From: Poseidonibacter lekithochrous
GTDB taxonomy: Bacteria > Campylobacterota > Campylobacteria > Campylobacterales > Arcobacteraceae
Length of the DNA: 64,000 nt
Direction of reading: 5' to 3'
Assembly: GCF_013283835.1 (NCBI RefSeq)
Contig: NZ_CP054052.1
Coordinates: 1,240,001-1,304,000, forward strand
Numbering within the stretch: the first letter of the stretch is position 1; every line of letters starts with the position of its first letter. Positions 9,406 through 19,178 of this stretch are shown in pieces. Made by a program: the position numbers and the translations under genes. The notes beneath the pieces are model-generated. The model saw nothing but the letters and a program-made list of their open reading frames with translations, did not search any database and had not been told where the DNA came from.

Positions 9406-12400
9406 TTATCCTTTAATTTTTTTGTTTAACATTGCAAATAATGCTGGTAAAAATAGTAGTGTTAATACTGTTCCCCAAAGAAGACCAAAACCTAATGATG
9501 TAGCTAGAGGTTGTAATATCTTAGATTGTCCAGTTGCAAAGAATATAAGTGTTGATAAACCTAGGAATGTAGTAATTGAAGTAATTACAATTGGTCTTAA
9601 TCTTAATGTCGCTCTTTTGATTAACTCATCTACAGATTCTGTTTTTTTAATAAAATCAAGCATTACAATTGCATCATTAATAACAACTCCAGCAAGTCCT
9701 AATATTCCAACAATAGAAGTTAATGTTAGATTCATTCCTAATATTAAGTGACCGAAAATAGCCCCTGTTACAGATAAGGGAATCAAAGACAATACAAGAA
9801 CTGTATATTTAAAAGAATCAAACATAGTAAGTAGGGTTAAAAAGATTAAGAAAATAGCAATAAAGAATGCGAAAGTTAACTCTTTTGCCATTTGTTTATT
9901 TTGTTCAGCTTCCCCTTCTAAAATAATACTAACACCTTTCTCTTCTAATTCTTGTAATTTATTAGCAAGTAATTCTATTGTTTCTGTTGCTGTTATGATT
10001 TTATTATTAACATTTGCTACAACTGATTTGATATTAATTCCATTTTGTTTGTAAATAGAATCAAAGTTTTCAATATAAATAAAGTTTGCTATTTCATTTA
10101 AAGCTATTTGTTTACTTGTATTTGGTACTTGAACTTCAAAGTTTTCAAACTCTTCAAAACTGTTTTTATTTATGTCATAAGAAATAAATTCAATAACACC
10201 TTCATCATCTAAACCCTTAGATTGAGTAGATTTTAGATATGAACTTGATAATATATTTGATACATTTGTCTCATTAAATCCTAAGGATTGTCCATATTCA
10301 TTGATCTCTATTTTTAGCTCTTTAATACCTTTTTTTGCTGTATCATCTACAAAAATAATTCCATCAATATTTTTTAGTTCTTGTTTTAATTCATTTATAG
10401 ATGCATTTAATAGTTTTGTATCTTTTGTAGATATAAGAATTTCTATATCATTTGAGGTAATTCCTGCACCTTCTTTTTTAATAGCAAATTCGCTTAAACC
10501 CTCTGGTTTATAATCTTTAAATAAATCATTTAAATAAAGTACGATTTCATCTAAACTCTTTTTTCTAGTACGATTTTCTTCATCAGTATTAAAAGAGAAA
10601 ATAGGAGTAATAAACTCATCTACAAAGTTTTGAGGAACTCTCTCTTTTACTTCAATATTAAACTGAAAAACAGAAGGTTTTATTTCAATGTTTTCTTGAT
10701 TATCTGTTCTAAGACCCACTGTATAAGCAATAGATTTTAATCCTAAGTCTTCTTTTATTTCTAGTAGTTTTGCCTGAATTTCTAATGTTTTGTTTTTTAC
10801 TTCTAAAACAGAGTGATTCATATCAAACTTTCCTCTAATAAAGAATCTATCCCCATCAAAGTCAGGGAACATTTGATATCTCATACTTGAGATTAAAAAT
10901 ATTGTAAGAGCTGTAATACTAATAGTAAAACCAATAACAAATGTTTTTTTGTATTTTAAAATGCCTTCTAGACATTTTCTATAAATATTATTCGCCTTAC
11001 TCCAATCAAGTTCTTTATCATCTTTGTTTAATGTATGTAATCCATGAATAGGTAAGAATATAAAACTTTCAACTAGTGATGCAAGAATTAAAACAACAAC
11101 CGCAACTGGAATCATTTTTAGAAACTCTCCAAGCTCACCTGTTAGCATCATCATAGGGATAAAAGCAAATACCGTTGTAAGAGAAGAGGCTAGTACTGGT
11201 GTAATTACTTCTTTTGTTCCATTTATTGCACTTTGAAGTTTATCTTCACCTTTTGCTATATGTCTTTGTATATTCTCAGCGATAATTATCGCATCATCAA
11301 CTAAAATACCTAAGACTAATAAAGCCCCAATTAATGTAATCATATTAATAGTATAAGAAGTAAAAGATAGAAAAACTACACCCATTAAAATAGCAGTTGG
11401 AATACCAAGTACAACTATAAAAGCAACACGTTTATTAATCAAAATATATATGGCAATAGCCACAAGTAAAAGCCCAAACATTATCCCTGAGATAACAGTA
11501 TTAAGTCTTTTTTTAATTAGAATAGAAGTATCATAAAATGTGCCTACTTCTACATCTTTGTATTGAGTATTAAACTTTTTTACTTTTTCTTTTACTTGTT
11601 TTACTAACTCAATAGCATTTGCTTTTTCATTTTTTGATAAACCTAATTCAATGTTTTTTGAGCCATTTAAAAATGATAAAACATCAGTTTGTTGATATTT
11701 TCTTTTAACTTTTGCAATATCTGATAAGTATATAGATTTATCATCTATTTTAATCATGGTATTTAAAAGCTCATCTGCACTTTTTGCTCCATTTTTAGCA
11801 GATAAATAAAGATGTCCTTTTTTATCTTCAATTTTCCCAAGTGGGAAGATATAAGAAATATTTTGTATTTGGTTTTGTAATGTATTTTTATTTAACCCAT
11901 AAAGATCAATTTTTTGATTATCTAGAATAATTTCATAAACTCTAGTTGTACTTTCATATAAATCAACTTTGGAGATATTTTCAATAGAAGATAATGAGAT
12001 TTTTAATTTATCTGCAAGAGATATTAATTCATCTTGTGTTTTATTATTTGAAGCAATAGTAACACTTATTAAAGGAAAAGAGAAATCTACAATAGAAGCT
12101 CTTGGCTCATCCATATCTGAGGGTAAATTACCTTTGTTATTGGAAATAATATCTTTTACTTTATTTAGTAAACTATATGTATCTAAACCTTTCTCTAAAG
12201 TAAGTATTACACTAAACTCAGCATTTTTAATAAAAGACTCTACTTTTTTAACTCCATTTAGAGATTTCATGTCTTTTTCTAGTTTTGTAACAGCCATTTT
12301 ATTTAGGTTATCAATACTAGCTCCACTGTATGAACCACTAACAGCAATCTTATCAATTTTAATTGATGGGAATACATCTTTTGGTATTGTTTGATAAGAG

Positions 12401-12486
12401 ACTATTCCTAATAAAATAAGAAAGATAAACGCAGTGTAGTTTAATCTTGTTTTAGTAAGAAAAAATTTAATTAGCTTTTCCATCAT
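9406..12486 (-). CDS. RND family efflux transporter permease (AcrB-like)
   Basis: The length of 1026 residues and two repeats of six membrane helices with large periplasmic loops match the AcrB/HAE-RND family. The proton-relay aspartates are present in LGILVDDAIIIAENIQR (helix 4), and GILGLAGVVINDAIVMLDF sits in the second half. MMEKL gives two possible ATGs; the one at 12483 is better spaced from the AAAGGG ribosome site. It is first in a three-gene operon (pump, adaptor, channel), the reverse of the common adaptor-first order. The promoter region is shared with a divergent two-component system that probably controls it. The substrate is unknown; several substitutions are typical of the broader HAE family and do not identify the cargo. 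Confidence 0.93.
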   Translation of the reverse strand: MMEKLIKFFLTKTRLNYTAFIFLILLGIVSYQTIPKDVFPSIKIDKIAVSGSYSGASIDNLNKMAVTKLEKDMKSLNGVKKVESFIKNAEFSVILTLEKGLDTYSLLNKVKDIISNNKGNLPSDMDEPRASIVDFSFPLISVTIASNNKTQDELISLADKLKISLSSIENISKVDLYESTTRVYEIILDNQKIDLYGLNKNTLQNQIQNISYIFPLGKIEDKKGHLYLSAKNGAKSADELLNTMIKIDDKSIYLSDIAKVKRKYQQTDVLSFLNGSKNIELGLSKNEKANAIELVKQVKEKVKKFNTQYKDVEVGTFYDTSILIKKRLNTVISGIMFGLLLVAIAIYILINKRVAFIVVLGIPTAILMGVVFLSFTSYTINMITLIGALLVLGILVDDAIIIAENIQRHIAKGEDKLQSAINGTKEVITPVLASSLTTVFAFIPMMMLTGELGEFLKMIPVAVVVLILASLVESFIFLPIHGLHTLNKDDKELDWSKANNIYRKCLEGILKYKKTFVIGFTISITALTIFLISSMRYQMFPDFDGDRFFIRGKFDMNHSVLEVKNKTLEIQAKLLEIKEDLGLKSIAYTVGLRTDNQENIEIKPSVFQFNIEVKERVPQNFVDEFITPIFSFNTDEENRTRKKSLDEIVLYLNDLFKDYKPEGLSEFAIKKEGAGITSNDIEILISTKDTKLLNASINELKQELKNIDGIIFVDDTAKKGIKELKIEINEYGQSLGFNETNVSNILSSSYLKSTQSKGLDDEGVIEFISYDINKNSFEEFENFEVQVPNTSKQIALNEIANFIYIENFDSIYKQNGINIKSVVANVNNKIITATETIELLANKLQELEEKGVSIILEGEAEQNKQMAKELTFAFFIAIFLIFLTLLTMFDSFKYTVLVLSLIPLSVTGAIFGHLILGMNLTLTSIVGILGLAGVVINDAIVMLDFIKKTESVDELIKRATLRLRPIVITSITTFLGLSTLIFFATGQSKILQPLATSLGFGLLWGTVLTLLFLPALFAMLNKKIKG

Positions 12487-12510
12487 TCCCTTTCTTTTTA
12501 TTGATTTTAA

Positions 12511-12606
12511 AACTCATTATTTTTCCTTTTGTTTTTGCTTCTCTAATCATAAAAAAATTAAATGTGGAAAAACTGGGAAAAACTCATTATTTCCCCAGTT
12601 TTTTTA
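12511..12606. promoter_or_regulatory. Divergent control region with direct repeats and an inverted repeat
   Basis: The 155 bases between the RND pump and the response regulator hold two exact copies of AACTCATTATTT at 12511 and 12581, exactly 70 bases apart. The second copy is flanked by arms AAACTGGGAAA (12570-12580) and TTTCCCCAGTTT (from 12590), which can pair. One reading is response-regulator binding sites serving both promoters. Another is a hairpin in the leader of the regulator transcript, since a T-run follows. Confidence 0.5.
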
Positions 12607-12641
12607 AATATAATAAATTTATAAAATAAAAAAGATGAAAT

Positions 12642-13325
12642 ATGGAAAAACTAAAAAACATTAAAATACTTTATATTGATGATGAAGATTTAATAAGATC
12701 TAATGCTGTTGAATATCTAGAATTCTATTGTGATAATGTATATGAAGCTAAAGATGGATTAGAAGGTATAGAAGTATATGAAAAATTCAAACCTGATATT
12801 ATAATCACAGATATTAAAATGCCAAAACTAAATGGTTTAGAAATGGTTCGACAAATAAGACAAAAAGATAAAACTACTAGAATTATTGTTGCAACTGCAT
12901 TTTTAGAAACATCTTATTTATTAGAAGCTATAGATTTAGGCTTAGTAAAATATCTTACAAAACCAATAACAGAAGATAAACTACTTCCTATTTTAAAATC
13001 ATGTGTTTTAGATGTATTTGAAGATAAAAGTATATTCTTTTTTGAAAATGATATTAGCTTTGATATGTTAAATAAAACACTATTTAAAAATGAAATACAA
13101 ATTATGCTTACAAAAAAAGAGTTGATGTTTTTAGAGTTATTACTAAAGAACAGTAAAAGAGCTGTAAAGTATTCTGAATTAAGTAATTATGTTTGGAATG
13201 GGAATATGAGTGAAGATGCTATTCGATCTATTGTTAAAGAGCTTAGAAAAAAAATAAGTAAACAAACAATTAAAAATGTTTCAGGAATAGGTTATCAAGT
13301 ACAGGTTTTAGAAAAAAATGTTTAG
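12642..13325 (+). CDS. Response regulator with receiver and winged-helix DNA-binding domain
   Basis: The receiver domain has the acidic pocket (YIDDED, residues 11-16), phospho-acceptor Asp57 in IIITDIKMP and the conserved Lys in KYLTKPI. A C-terminal OmpR/PhoB-like winged helix follows (ELMFLELLLKNSKRAVKYSE ... AIRSIVKELRKK ... VSGIGYQV). The next gene, its histidine kinase, starts eight bases before its stop codon. It diverges from the RND efflux operon across a region with repeated sites, so control of efflux is the likely job (inference from position). Confidence 0.92.
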   Translation: MEKLKNIKILYIDDEDLIRSNAVEYLEFYCDNVYEAKDGLEGIEVYEKFKPDIIITDIKMPKLNGLEMVRQIRQKDKTTRIIVATAFLETSYLLEAIDLGLVKYLTKPITEDKLLPILKSCVLDVFEDKSIFFFENDISFDMLNKTLFKNEIQIMLTKKELMFLELLLKNSKRAVKYSELSNYVWNGNMSEDAIRSIVKELRKKISKQTIKNVSGIGYQVQVLEKNV

Positions 13326-15063
13326 AGTATTTATATATGTATTTTTATTTATATCTTTTTTAGATGCCTCAATAATCAAAAAAGTTGAAGTATTTGAAAG
13401 TACAGATAGAAGTTTGAGTGTAGAAGATATAAAAGAATCAAAAAAATTTAAACGAACTAAACTTCCTTTTATTAGAGCTTCCTCAAATATATTCTTTTTA
13501 AGAGTTACCTTTGATAAATCTAAACTTGATGATGAACTATATTCAGTTGAATTAGATACCGAGTTTAATAATATCTCTGTTGAAAAAGATATAAAGTATC
13601 TTGATATTTATAAAAATAAAGTTTTAGATCAGTCTTTAGATAGTTTTACGGAGACAATTTATATTAAACTTAACAATATTGATGATTATGTAAACTTTAA
13701 TATTTTTGTTTCTGAATCAAACGATTATGCCTTTAAACAAATATTATTAAGCAAGTTTTTTGGAGTTGCATATGGAATTGTATTCGCTGCTTTTTTATAT
13801 TATATAGCTTTTTTTATTTTTAATAGAGAAAAAACTTATATTTATTATGCTTTAACACAACTCTCAATGCTTGGTATTTTGCTTTTCTTATCGTATAGAG
13901 AAATTGAAAATGATAGATTTTATATGGATATAATTTTCTTTTCTTTCTATTTATTTTCAAATTTATTTACAAAATCATTTTTAAATACAAAAGTAAATAC
14001 TCCTATAATTGATAAAATCCTTACATATTCAATATTTTTATATACCCTAGATATGTTATCTGGTTGGATTTTTAATTTCTATTTTATGGCAGATATGATG
14101 CCTCTTTCTACTCTTTTAATTGTTTATCTTATTGCTGGTTATGTGGTATATAATCAAGGATATAAACCTGCATTATTCTATTTAATCTCATGGAGTATAA
14201 TGGTTTTCTCTTTTCTTTTTATTGAGTTCCAATTCTATTTTACTACGCAAGAACTTTTTATTAAACCAAATTATATTATTCATGTAATAGCTCCTTTAGA
14301 GTCGTTGATATTAGCATTTGCATTATCTTATAAAATGAAAATTTTAGAAGAAGAAAAACTACAACAACAAGAGTTTTTGACACACCAAAGTAAACTAGCT
14401 TCCATGGGAGAAATGATTGGTAATATTGCTCATCAATGGCGACAACCACTAACTCATCTATCATATATTATGATGAATCTAAAAACAGCATTTGAAAGAG
14501 ATAAATTAACAAGTGAGTATTTTGATAAGAAATCAATTGAAGCAAAAAATCAGTTAGAGTTTATGTCTCATACTATTGATGATTTTAGAGACTTTTTCAA
14601 AGTATCTAAGGAAAAAGAGCTTTTTAGTTTAAAAATAGCAATTGATGAGGTGATCAATCTTTTAAGTGCGAGTTTAAATTCATATGAAATAGAAGTAAAA
14701 TTTACATATGAAAAAGATATAGAAATTAAGAGTTTAAGAGGTGAGTTATTACAAGTAATTTTTAATATTTTAAATAATGCTAAAGATGAGTTTATTAGAA
14801 AAGATACAAGTAATCCTATAATTAATATTCATCTTTATAAAGAAAAGAAAAACATATTTATTGAAATTTCAGATAATGCAGGTGGAATAAAAAATGAAAT
14901 ATTACAGAAAGTTTTTGAACCATATTTTACAACCAAAGATAAAGGTTTAGGAATTGGACTTTATATGTCAAAAATGATTATTGAAAAAAATATTGCTGGG
15001 AAATTAGATGTTTCAAATATAGAAGAGGGTGCATTATTTAGTATAAAGATACCAAATAAATAA
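13318..15063 (+). CDS. Sensor histidine kinase with 7TM (7TMR-DISM-like) sensor
   Basis: A signal-like first helix is followed by a periplasmic beta domain of about 130 residues, then seven hydrophobic helices between about residues 145 and 340. This is the arrangement of 7TMR-DISM receptors. A short coiled coil leads to the H-box (MIGNIAHQWRQPLTHL), and the ATPase domain has N (NILNNAKDE), G1 (DNAGGI), F (FEPYFTTK) and G2 (GLGIGLYMSKMII) boxes. All kinase motifs are intact. It is coupled to the response regulator by an 8-bp overlap. The pair probably senses an envelope or toxic-compound signal and controls the divergent RND pump (inference). Confidence 0.92.
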   Translation: MFRVFIYVFLFISFLDASIIKKVEVFESTDRSLSVEDIKESKKFKRTKLPFIRASSNIFFLRVTFDKSKLDDELYSVELDTEFNNISVEKDIKYLDIYKNKVLDQSLDSFTETIYIKLNNIDDYVNFNIFVSESNDYAFKQILLSKFFGVAYGIVFAAFLYYIAFFIFNREKTYIYYALTQLSMLGILLFLSYREIENDRFYMDIIFFSFYLFSNLFTKSFLNTKVNTPIIDKILTYSIFLYTLDMLSGWIFNFYFMADMMPLSTLLIVYLIAGYVVYNQGYKPALFYLISWSIMVFSFLFIEFQFYFTTQELFIKPNYIIHVIAPLESLILAFALSYKMKILEEEKLQQQEFLTHQSKLASMGEMIGNIAHQWRQPLTHLSYIMMNLKTAFERDKLTSEYFDKKSIEAKNQLEFMSHTIDDFRDFFKVSKEKELFSLKIAIDEVINLLSASLNSYEIEVKFTYEKDIEIKSLRGELLQVIFNILNNAKDEFIRKDTSNPIINIHLYKEKKNIFIEISDNAGGIKNEILQKVFEPYFTTKDKGLGIGLYMSKMIIEKNIAGKLDVSNIEEGALFSIKIPNK

Positions 15064-15091
15064 ACAAGTAAAGTTTATCTTTACTTGTTTA
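15061..15091. terminator. Bidirectional terminator
   Basis: A perfect 13-bp stem (TAAACAAGTAAAG / CTTTACTTGTTTA) with a TTTAT loop begins at the kinase stop codon and ends just before the convergent lipoprotein stop. T-runs lie on both sides. Confidence 0.85.
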
Positions 15092-15095
15092 TTAT

Positions 15096-15530
15096 TTAAA
15101 GTTTATAGACACTAGAAACTTCATCTCCTACTTTAACTATTCGTATTCTATCCCCATTTATAAAGGCTGTTTCTTTTGATAAAACAACAATAGTCTCACC
15201 ATTTTCAAGTCTTACAGTAAGCTCTTGTGCTTTAGTTTTATTTATAGAATTACCAATAAATCCTCCCAATGCAACACCTCCTAGAGTTGCTAGTGTTGAG
15301 CCATTACCTTTTCCTATTGTTGATCCTAAAACTCCTCCACCTATTGCTCCAATTATGCTGCCTTTACCATCATCTTTAATATTAACAGCTCTAGCATTAA
15401 GTATTGTGCCAACCATTACTTGTTTAATTTTTTTATAATCTTCATAATCATATGAAACATCATTATTATTCATACAACCTGTAAATACAAGTGTTACCGC
15501 CAAAAATATTATAGAAAGAAATTTTTTCAT
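15096..15530 (-). CDS. Glycine-zipper 2TM lipoprotein (SlyB/Pcp-like)
   Basis: A lipoprotein signal peptide ends in the lipobox FTGC (Cys19). Residues about 55-95 form a glycine zipper (GAIGGGVLGSTIGKG, GGVALGGFIGNSI), followed by a small beta domain (LTVRLENGETIVVLS, GDRIRIVKVGDEV). The plan and the 144-residue length match SlyB/Pcp outer-membrane lipoproteins, which support envelope integrity. It is monocistronic, with a gap of about 130 bases to the upstream MATE gene. Confidence 0.9.
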   Translation of the reverse strand: MKKFLSIIFLAVTLVFTGCMNNNDVSYDYEDYKKIKQVMVGTILNARAVNIKDDGKGSIIGAIGGGVLGSTIGKGNGSTLATLGGVALGGFIGNSINKTKAQELTVRLENGETIVVLSKETAFINGDRIRIVKVGDEVSSVYKL

Positions 15531-15664
15531 TTTATCCCCTTTATTTAGTTCTTGAAATGTACTAAAAAAATATGTGGAAATTATGGGGATTTCTAAAAGT
15601 TTACTTCTAAATAAATTAAGAGTAGAAGTATTTATTGGATTAGAGCTGCTTTATTAATTAAAAG

Positions 15665-16990
15665 CTAACTCCTTTTTTCTATCAAAGTTGGTCTATTATT
15701 TATAAATATATAAGAAGCCACTATAAATGTAAGAAACTCTGAAATTGCTAAAGCCATAAAAATACCTACATTTCCAAAGATATTTGGAAGTGTGATTATA
15801 AATATAACTGGTAATATCAAACTTCTTAATAATGCAATAACTACAGAATATAGTGGTTTTTGTATAGATGTTAAATATGATGTAATCAAAATATTTAAGC
15901 CCAGAAATATAAATGCAGGCCAGGCATAAGATATAAACTCTATTGTAATTCTTTTTGTTTCAAGCTCAGAGCTTTCTAAAAATATATTTATTAATGCTTC
16001 TGGAACTATTAATACCGTTAGTGTTATAAGGGCTTCAATAATTATGATTGTAAGAAAGCCTAATTTTAGAAAACTTTTGATTCTCTGGAAGTGTAAAGCT
16101 CCGTAATTCTTGGAGATTATTGGCTGTAGTGCATCTGCGATTGCAAAACTAACCATAACACTTATCATAATGAAATAGCCAATAATTGTATACGAAGCAA
16201 CACCAGTTGCACCAAAGTTTTGAAGCATAATATAGTTGAAAATAAGTACAGTAATTCCAGCACTTGATTCATTTACAAACTCAGATACCCCATTTTTAAC
16301 AGCTTGTATTATATTTAGCCATGAACCTGTTGGTTTTACTAGTTTTAATGTTGCTTTTTTTGAAAAGAAATGAGGAAGTAAAATCAAAATAATAGCTGCT
16401 TGAGAAATACCAGTAGCATAAGCTGCTCCACTTATTCCCCAATCATACTTTACGATAAATAAGTAATCAAGTCCTACATTTATTAATGAACTTAAAAATA
16501 ATGCTGCAAAAGAAAGGTTTGGATTTTCATCTACTCTTACAAAATAATCCAAAACAATAGCACTCATTAAAAATGGTAAAAAAACTAAAAGTATTGGAAG
16601 ATAAAGAAAAGTCTTTTCTCTTAGTTCATCTTGAACATTTAAAATATCTAAAATATTTCCTAAACTTAAGTACAAAATTAAACATACAACAATACTAATA
16701 AGTGAAACAGAAATAATGGATTTTGTAAAAACATTGGAAGCATCTTTTGAATTGTTCTCACCCATTAGTTTTCCAACCATAACTGAGCTTCCAACTGCAA
16801 ACATTAAAGCTAATCCAAAAAGAACAGTAGTAATAGGGTATGAAATATTTATTGAAGCAAGTCCAATTGCTCCTACATAATTTCCTACAAAATATCCATC
16901 AATGATACTTGCAGAAGATATTGCTAATAGTCCTAATATTGAGGGAATAACATATTTAAAAAATAGTATATAAGGTTTTGTATCTAACAT
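15665..16990 (-). CDS. MATE family multidrug efflux transporter
   Basis: The 441-residue protein has twelve hydrophobic helices and the internal two-fold repeat of MATE transporters. Diagnostic stretches include FGLALMFAVGSSVMVGKLMG in helix 2, PFLMSAIVLDYFVRVDENP, and ADALQPIISKNYGA at the start of the second half, equivalent to the family's Q-P-I-x-S-x-N-x-G signature. It would export cationic compounds in exchange for Na+ or H+. An 11-bp inverted repeat at 17012-17040 lies between its likely promoter and start, suggesting repressor or leader control. It diverges from the chemoreceptor at 17269. Confidence 0.9.
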   Translation of the reverse strand: MLDTKPYILFFKYVIPSILGLLAISSASIIDGYFVGNYVGAIGLASINISYPITTVLFGLALMFAVGSSVMVGKLMGENNSKDASNVFTKSIISVSLISIVVCLILYLSLGNILDILNVQDELREKTFLYLPILLVFLPFLMSAIVLDYFVRVDENPNLSFAALFLSSLINVGLDYLFIVKYDWGISGAAYATGISQAAIILILLPHFFSKKATLKLVKPTGSWLNIIQAVKNGVSEFVNESSAGITVLIFNYIMLQNFGATGVASYTIIGYFIMISVMVSFAIADALQPIISKNYGALHFQRIKSFLKLGFLTIIIIEALITLTVLIVPEALINIFLESSELETKRITIEFISYAWPAFIFLGLNILITSYLTSIQKPLYSVVIALLRSLILPVIFIITLPNIFGNVGIFMALAISEFLTFIVASYIFINNRPTLIEKRS

Positions 16991-17011
16991 AATTTTCCAA
17001 TTTTAATGTAG

Positions 17012-17040
17012 TAAAATATCTTACTTGGAAAGATATTTTA
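17012..17040 (-). promoter_or_regulatory. Perfect 11-bp inverted repeat in front of MATE gene
   Basis: TAAAATATCTT and AAGATATTTTA are perfect complements separated by ACTTGGA. The element starts 22 bases before the MATE start codon, directly after a possible -10 (TATGAT on the minus strand). The position suits an operator overlapping +1; a leader hairpin is the alternative. Confidence 0.5.
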
Positions 17041-17268
17041 TCATAGTTTAGTATAAAATAATGTGAAAAAAGAGGGGTTTACCAAAATTAATAATCTGTA
17101 AATATTAATAAAATGTATTTCATTATTTACTTAGTGTTACATCAAGAGTTACTATTATACGGGCTTAGTAGAATTATTTGATTTGTTTTTTTTGTAGCTA
17201 AAATTCATTAACTATTAAGAAAAAGCATGTAGAATTTAGAAATTATTAATTAAGTTATAGGAGAAGAA

Positions 17269-19143
17269 ATGTTTGAAAATATGACGATTTCAAAGAAATT
17301 ATATTCTGGTTTTACTTTAATGATTATAATTATTATTTTTATTACATCTATTGGTGTTTATAAAGTAAATTTTATTAATGATACATTAAATGTAATAGTT
17401 GAAGTAAACTCAGTTAAACAAAGATATGCGATTAATTTTAGAGGTAGTGTTCATGATAGAGCTATTGCTATTAGAGATTTAGTATTAGCTACAAATAAAG
17501 ATGATGCATTATTTAAGAAATCTGTAGAAGATATAAAAAAATTAGAAAAGTTTTATATAATGTCCGCAAAACCTCTGGATATGATTTTTTCTGATGGTTT
17601 AAATGTTGATGCTAAAGAAAAAGAAATATTAGCAAAAATAAAAAATATTGAAAAAGAAACACTACCTTTGGTTTCTAAAATAATTGAATTGAAAATGGAT
17701 GCTAAAGATTCTGAAGCAAAAGATTTATTACTTGAAAAAGCCAGTGGAAATTTCACTTATTGGTTAAAAGTGGTAAATGAATTTATTGATTATCAAGAAA
17801 ATAAAAACCAAATTGCAACACCAGAAGCAAGAGAGGTAGCTAGTAGTTTCTCTAATATTATGATTTTAATTCTAATAGTTTCACTAATAATTGGAACGTT
17901 AATTGCTTATTTAATTTCAAACCAATTAATAAAATCAGTTGGAAAAGTACAATTTGGATTACAAGATTTCTTTGACTTTTTAAATAAAAAGACAAATAAA
18001 TCTTCTATTATTGATTTAAATTCAAAAGATGAATTTGGTCAAATGGCTCAAACGATTAATTCTAATATTCAAAATATTGAAAAGTCAATTATTCAAGATG
18101 ATGAGTTTGTAAAAGATATTGCTAATTTTGCAAAAGAGATTGGAAGTGGAAATTTAGTAGCTCAAATAAATAAAGAAACACAAACAAAAGCTTTATTAGA
18201 ATTAAAAGATATTCTAACAAAAATGCAGTGTGATTTAAATCATACAATTGCTGGAAATATTCCTACTTTATTAAATGTTTTATCAAGCTATAAAAATCAT
18301 GACTTTACTGTAAGATTCCCTGATACATCGGCAAATGTTGCTATTGCTATTAATGAATTAGGAGATGTAATCTCTGAGTTATTATCACAATCTTTTAATG
18401 TAGGAAAAACATTAGAGAGTTCATCTGACACATTAATTAAAAATGTTGATATGTTAAATATTAGTTCAAATGAAGCAGCAGCTTCTTTAGAAGAAACATC
18501 TGCCGTTTTAGAAGAAATTACATCAACAGTTACGAATAATTCAAATAATGTAATTGAGATGAGTAATTATGCAAATGAAGTTGATACTTCTGCAAAAGAA
18601 GGGCAAGAGTTAGCAAAAAATACAAGTAATGCTATGAGTGAAATTACAGAACAAGTAAATACAATAAATGAAGCAATTAGTGTTATTGATCAAATTGCAT
18701 TCCAAACAAATATTTTATCACTTAATGCAGCTGTAGAAGCGGCAACGGCTGGTGAAGCTGGAAAAGGTTTTGCTGTTGTTGCACAAGAGGTAAGAAACCT
18801 TGCCAATAGGTCTGCCGAGGCTGCTAAAGAGATTAAAAGTATAGTAGAACTTGCAACTTCAAAAGCTAGTTATGGAAAATCCATTAGTAATAAAATGATT
18901 GAAGGTTATGATGAGTTATTACATAATATTGAAAAAACTACAGAAACTATTCAAAGTATTGCAATAGCTTCGAGAGAGCAAGAACAAGGAATTACGCAAA
19001 TTAATAGTGCAATAGCTTTACTTGATACACAAACACAAAAAAATGCAGTAATTGCAAATGAAACAAAAGATATTGCTATGAAAACAGATTCAATAGCAAA
19101 AGAGATAGTTTTAGATTTAAGTAATAAGAAATTTAAAGAGTAA
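17269..19143 (+). CDS. Methyl-accepting chemotaxis protein with four-helix-bundle sensor
   Basis: This is a 624-residue chemoreceptor. It has a first membrane helix at about residues 12-32, a roughly 160-residue periplasmic helical domain of the 4HB_MCP type, a second helix at about 195-215 and a HAMP/coiled-coil linker. The conserved tip is [20 protein letters not shown]. Unlike the other two receptors in the window it stops after the coiled coil (KKFKE), without a flexible tail or a WESF end. An AGGAGA ribosome site precedes the ATG. It is a single gene followed by a terminator. The ligand is unknown. Confidence 0.95.
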   Translation: MFENMTISKKLYSGFTLMIIIIIFITSIGVYKVNFINDTLNVIVEVNSVKQRYAINFRGSVHDRAIAIRDLVLATNKDDALFKKSVEDIKKLEKFYIMSAKPLDMIFSDGLNVDAKEKEILAKIKNIEKETLPLVSKIIELKMDAKDSEAKDLLLEKASGNFTYWLKVVNEFIDYQENKNQIATPEAREVASSFSNIMILILIVSLIIGTLIAYLISNQLIKSVGKVQFGLQDFFDFLNKKTNKSSIIDLNSKDEFGQMAQTINSNIQNIEKSIIQDDEFVKDIANFAKEIGSGNLVAQINKETQTKALLELKDILTKMQCDLNHTIAGNIPTLLNVLSSYKNHDFTVRFPDTSANVAIAINELGDVISELLSQSFNVGKTLESSSDTLIKNVDMLNISSNEAAASLEETSAVLEEITSTVTNNSNNVIEMSNYANEVDTSAKEGQELAKNTSNAMSEITEQVNTINEAISVIDQIAFQTNILSLNAAVEAATAGEAGKGFAVVAQEVRNLANRSAEAAKEIKSIVELATSKASYGKSISNKMIEGYDELLHNIEKTTETIQSIAIASREQEQGITQINSAIALLDTQTQKNAVIANETKDIAMKTDSIAKEIVLDLSNKKFKE

Positions 19144-19154
19144 AAACTAAATGA

Positions 19155-19178
19155 TTCTAGAAGCGGGTGCTTCTAGAA
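19155..19178. terminator. Bidirectional terminator
   Basis: TTCTAGAAGC, a GGGT loop and GCTTCTAGAA form a perfect 10-bp stem with relatively high GC for the region. It lies between the chemoreceptor stop and the convergent gene's stop, which sits in the right arm. Confidence 0.8.

Noticed and set aside
9422-12394. Several plus-strand frames opposite the RND pump
   Set aside because: They mirror a 1026-residue protein with full RND features and have no start signals.
16991-17268. Largest intergenic gap (278 bases) as a possible small RNA or hidden gene
   Set aside because: Apart from the inverted repeat at 17012-17040 and promoters for the divergent genes, I see no open frame or convincing terminator to define an RNA.
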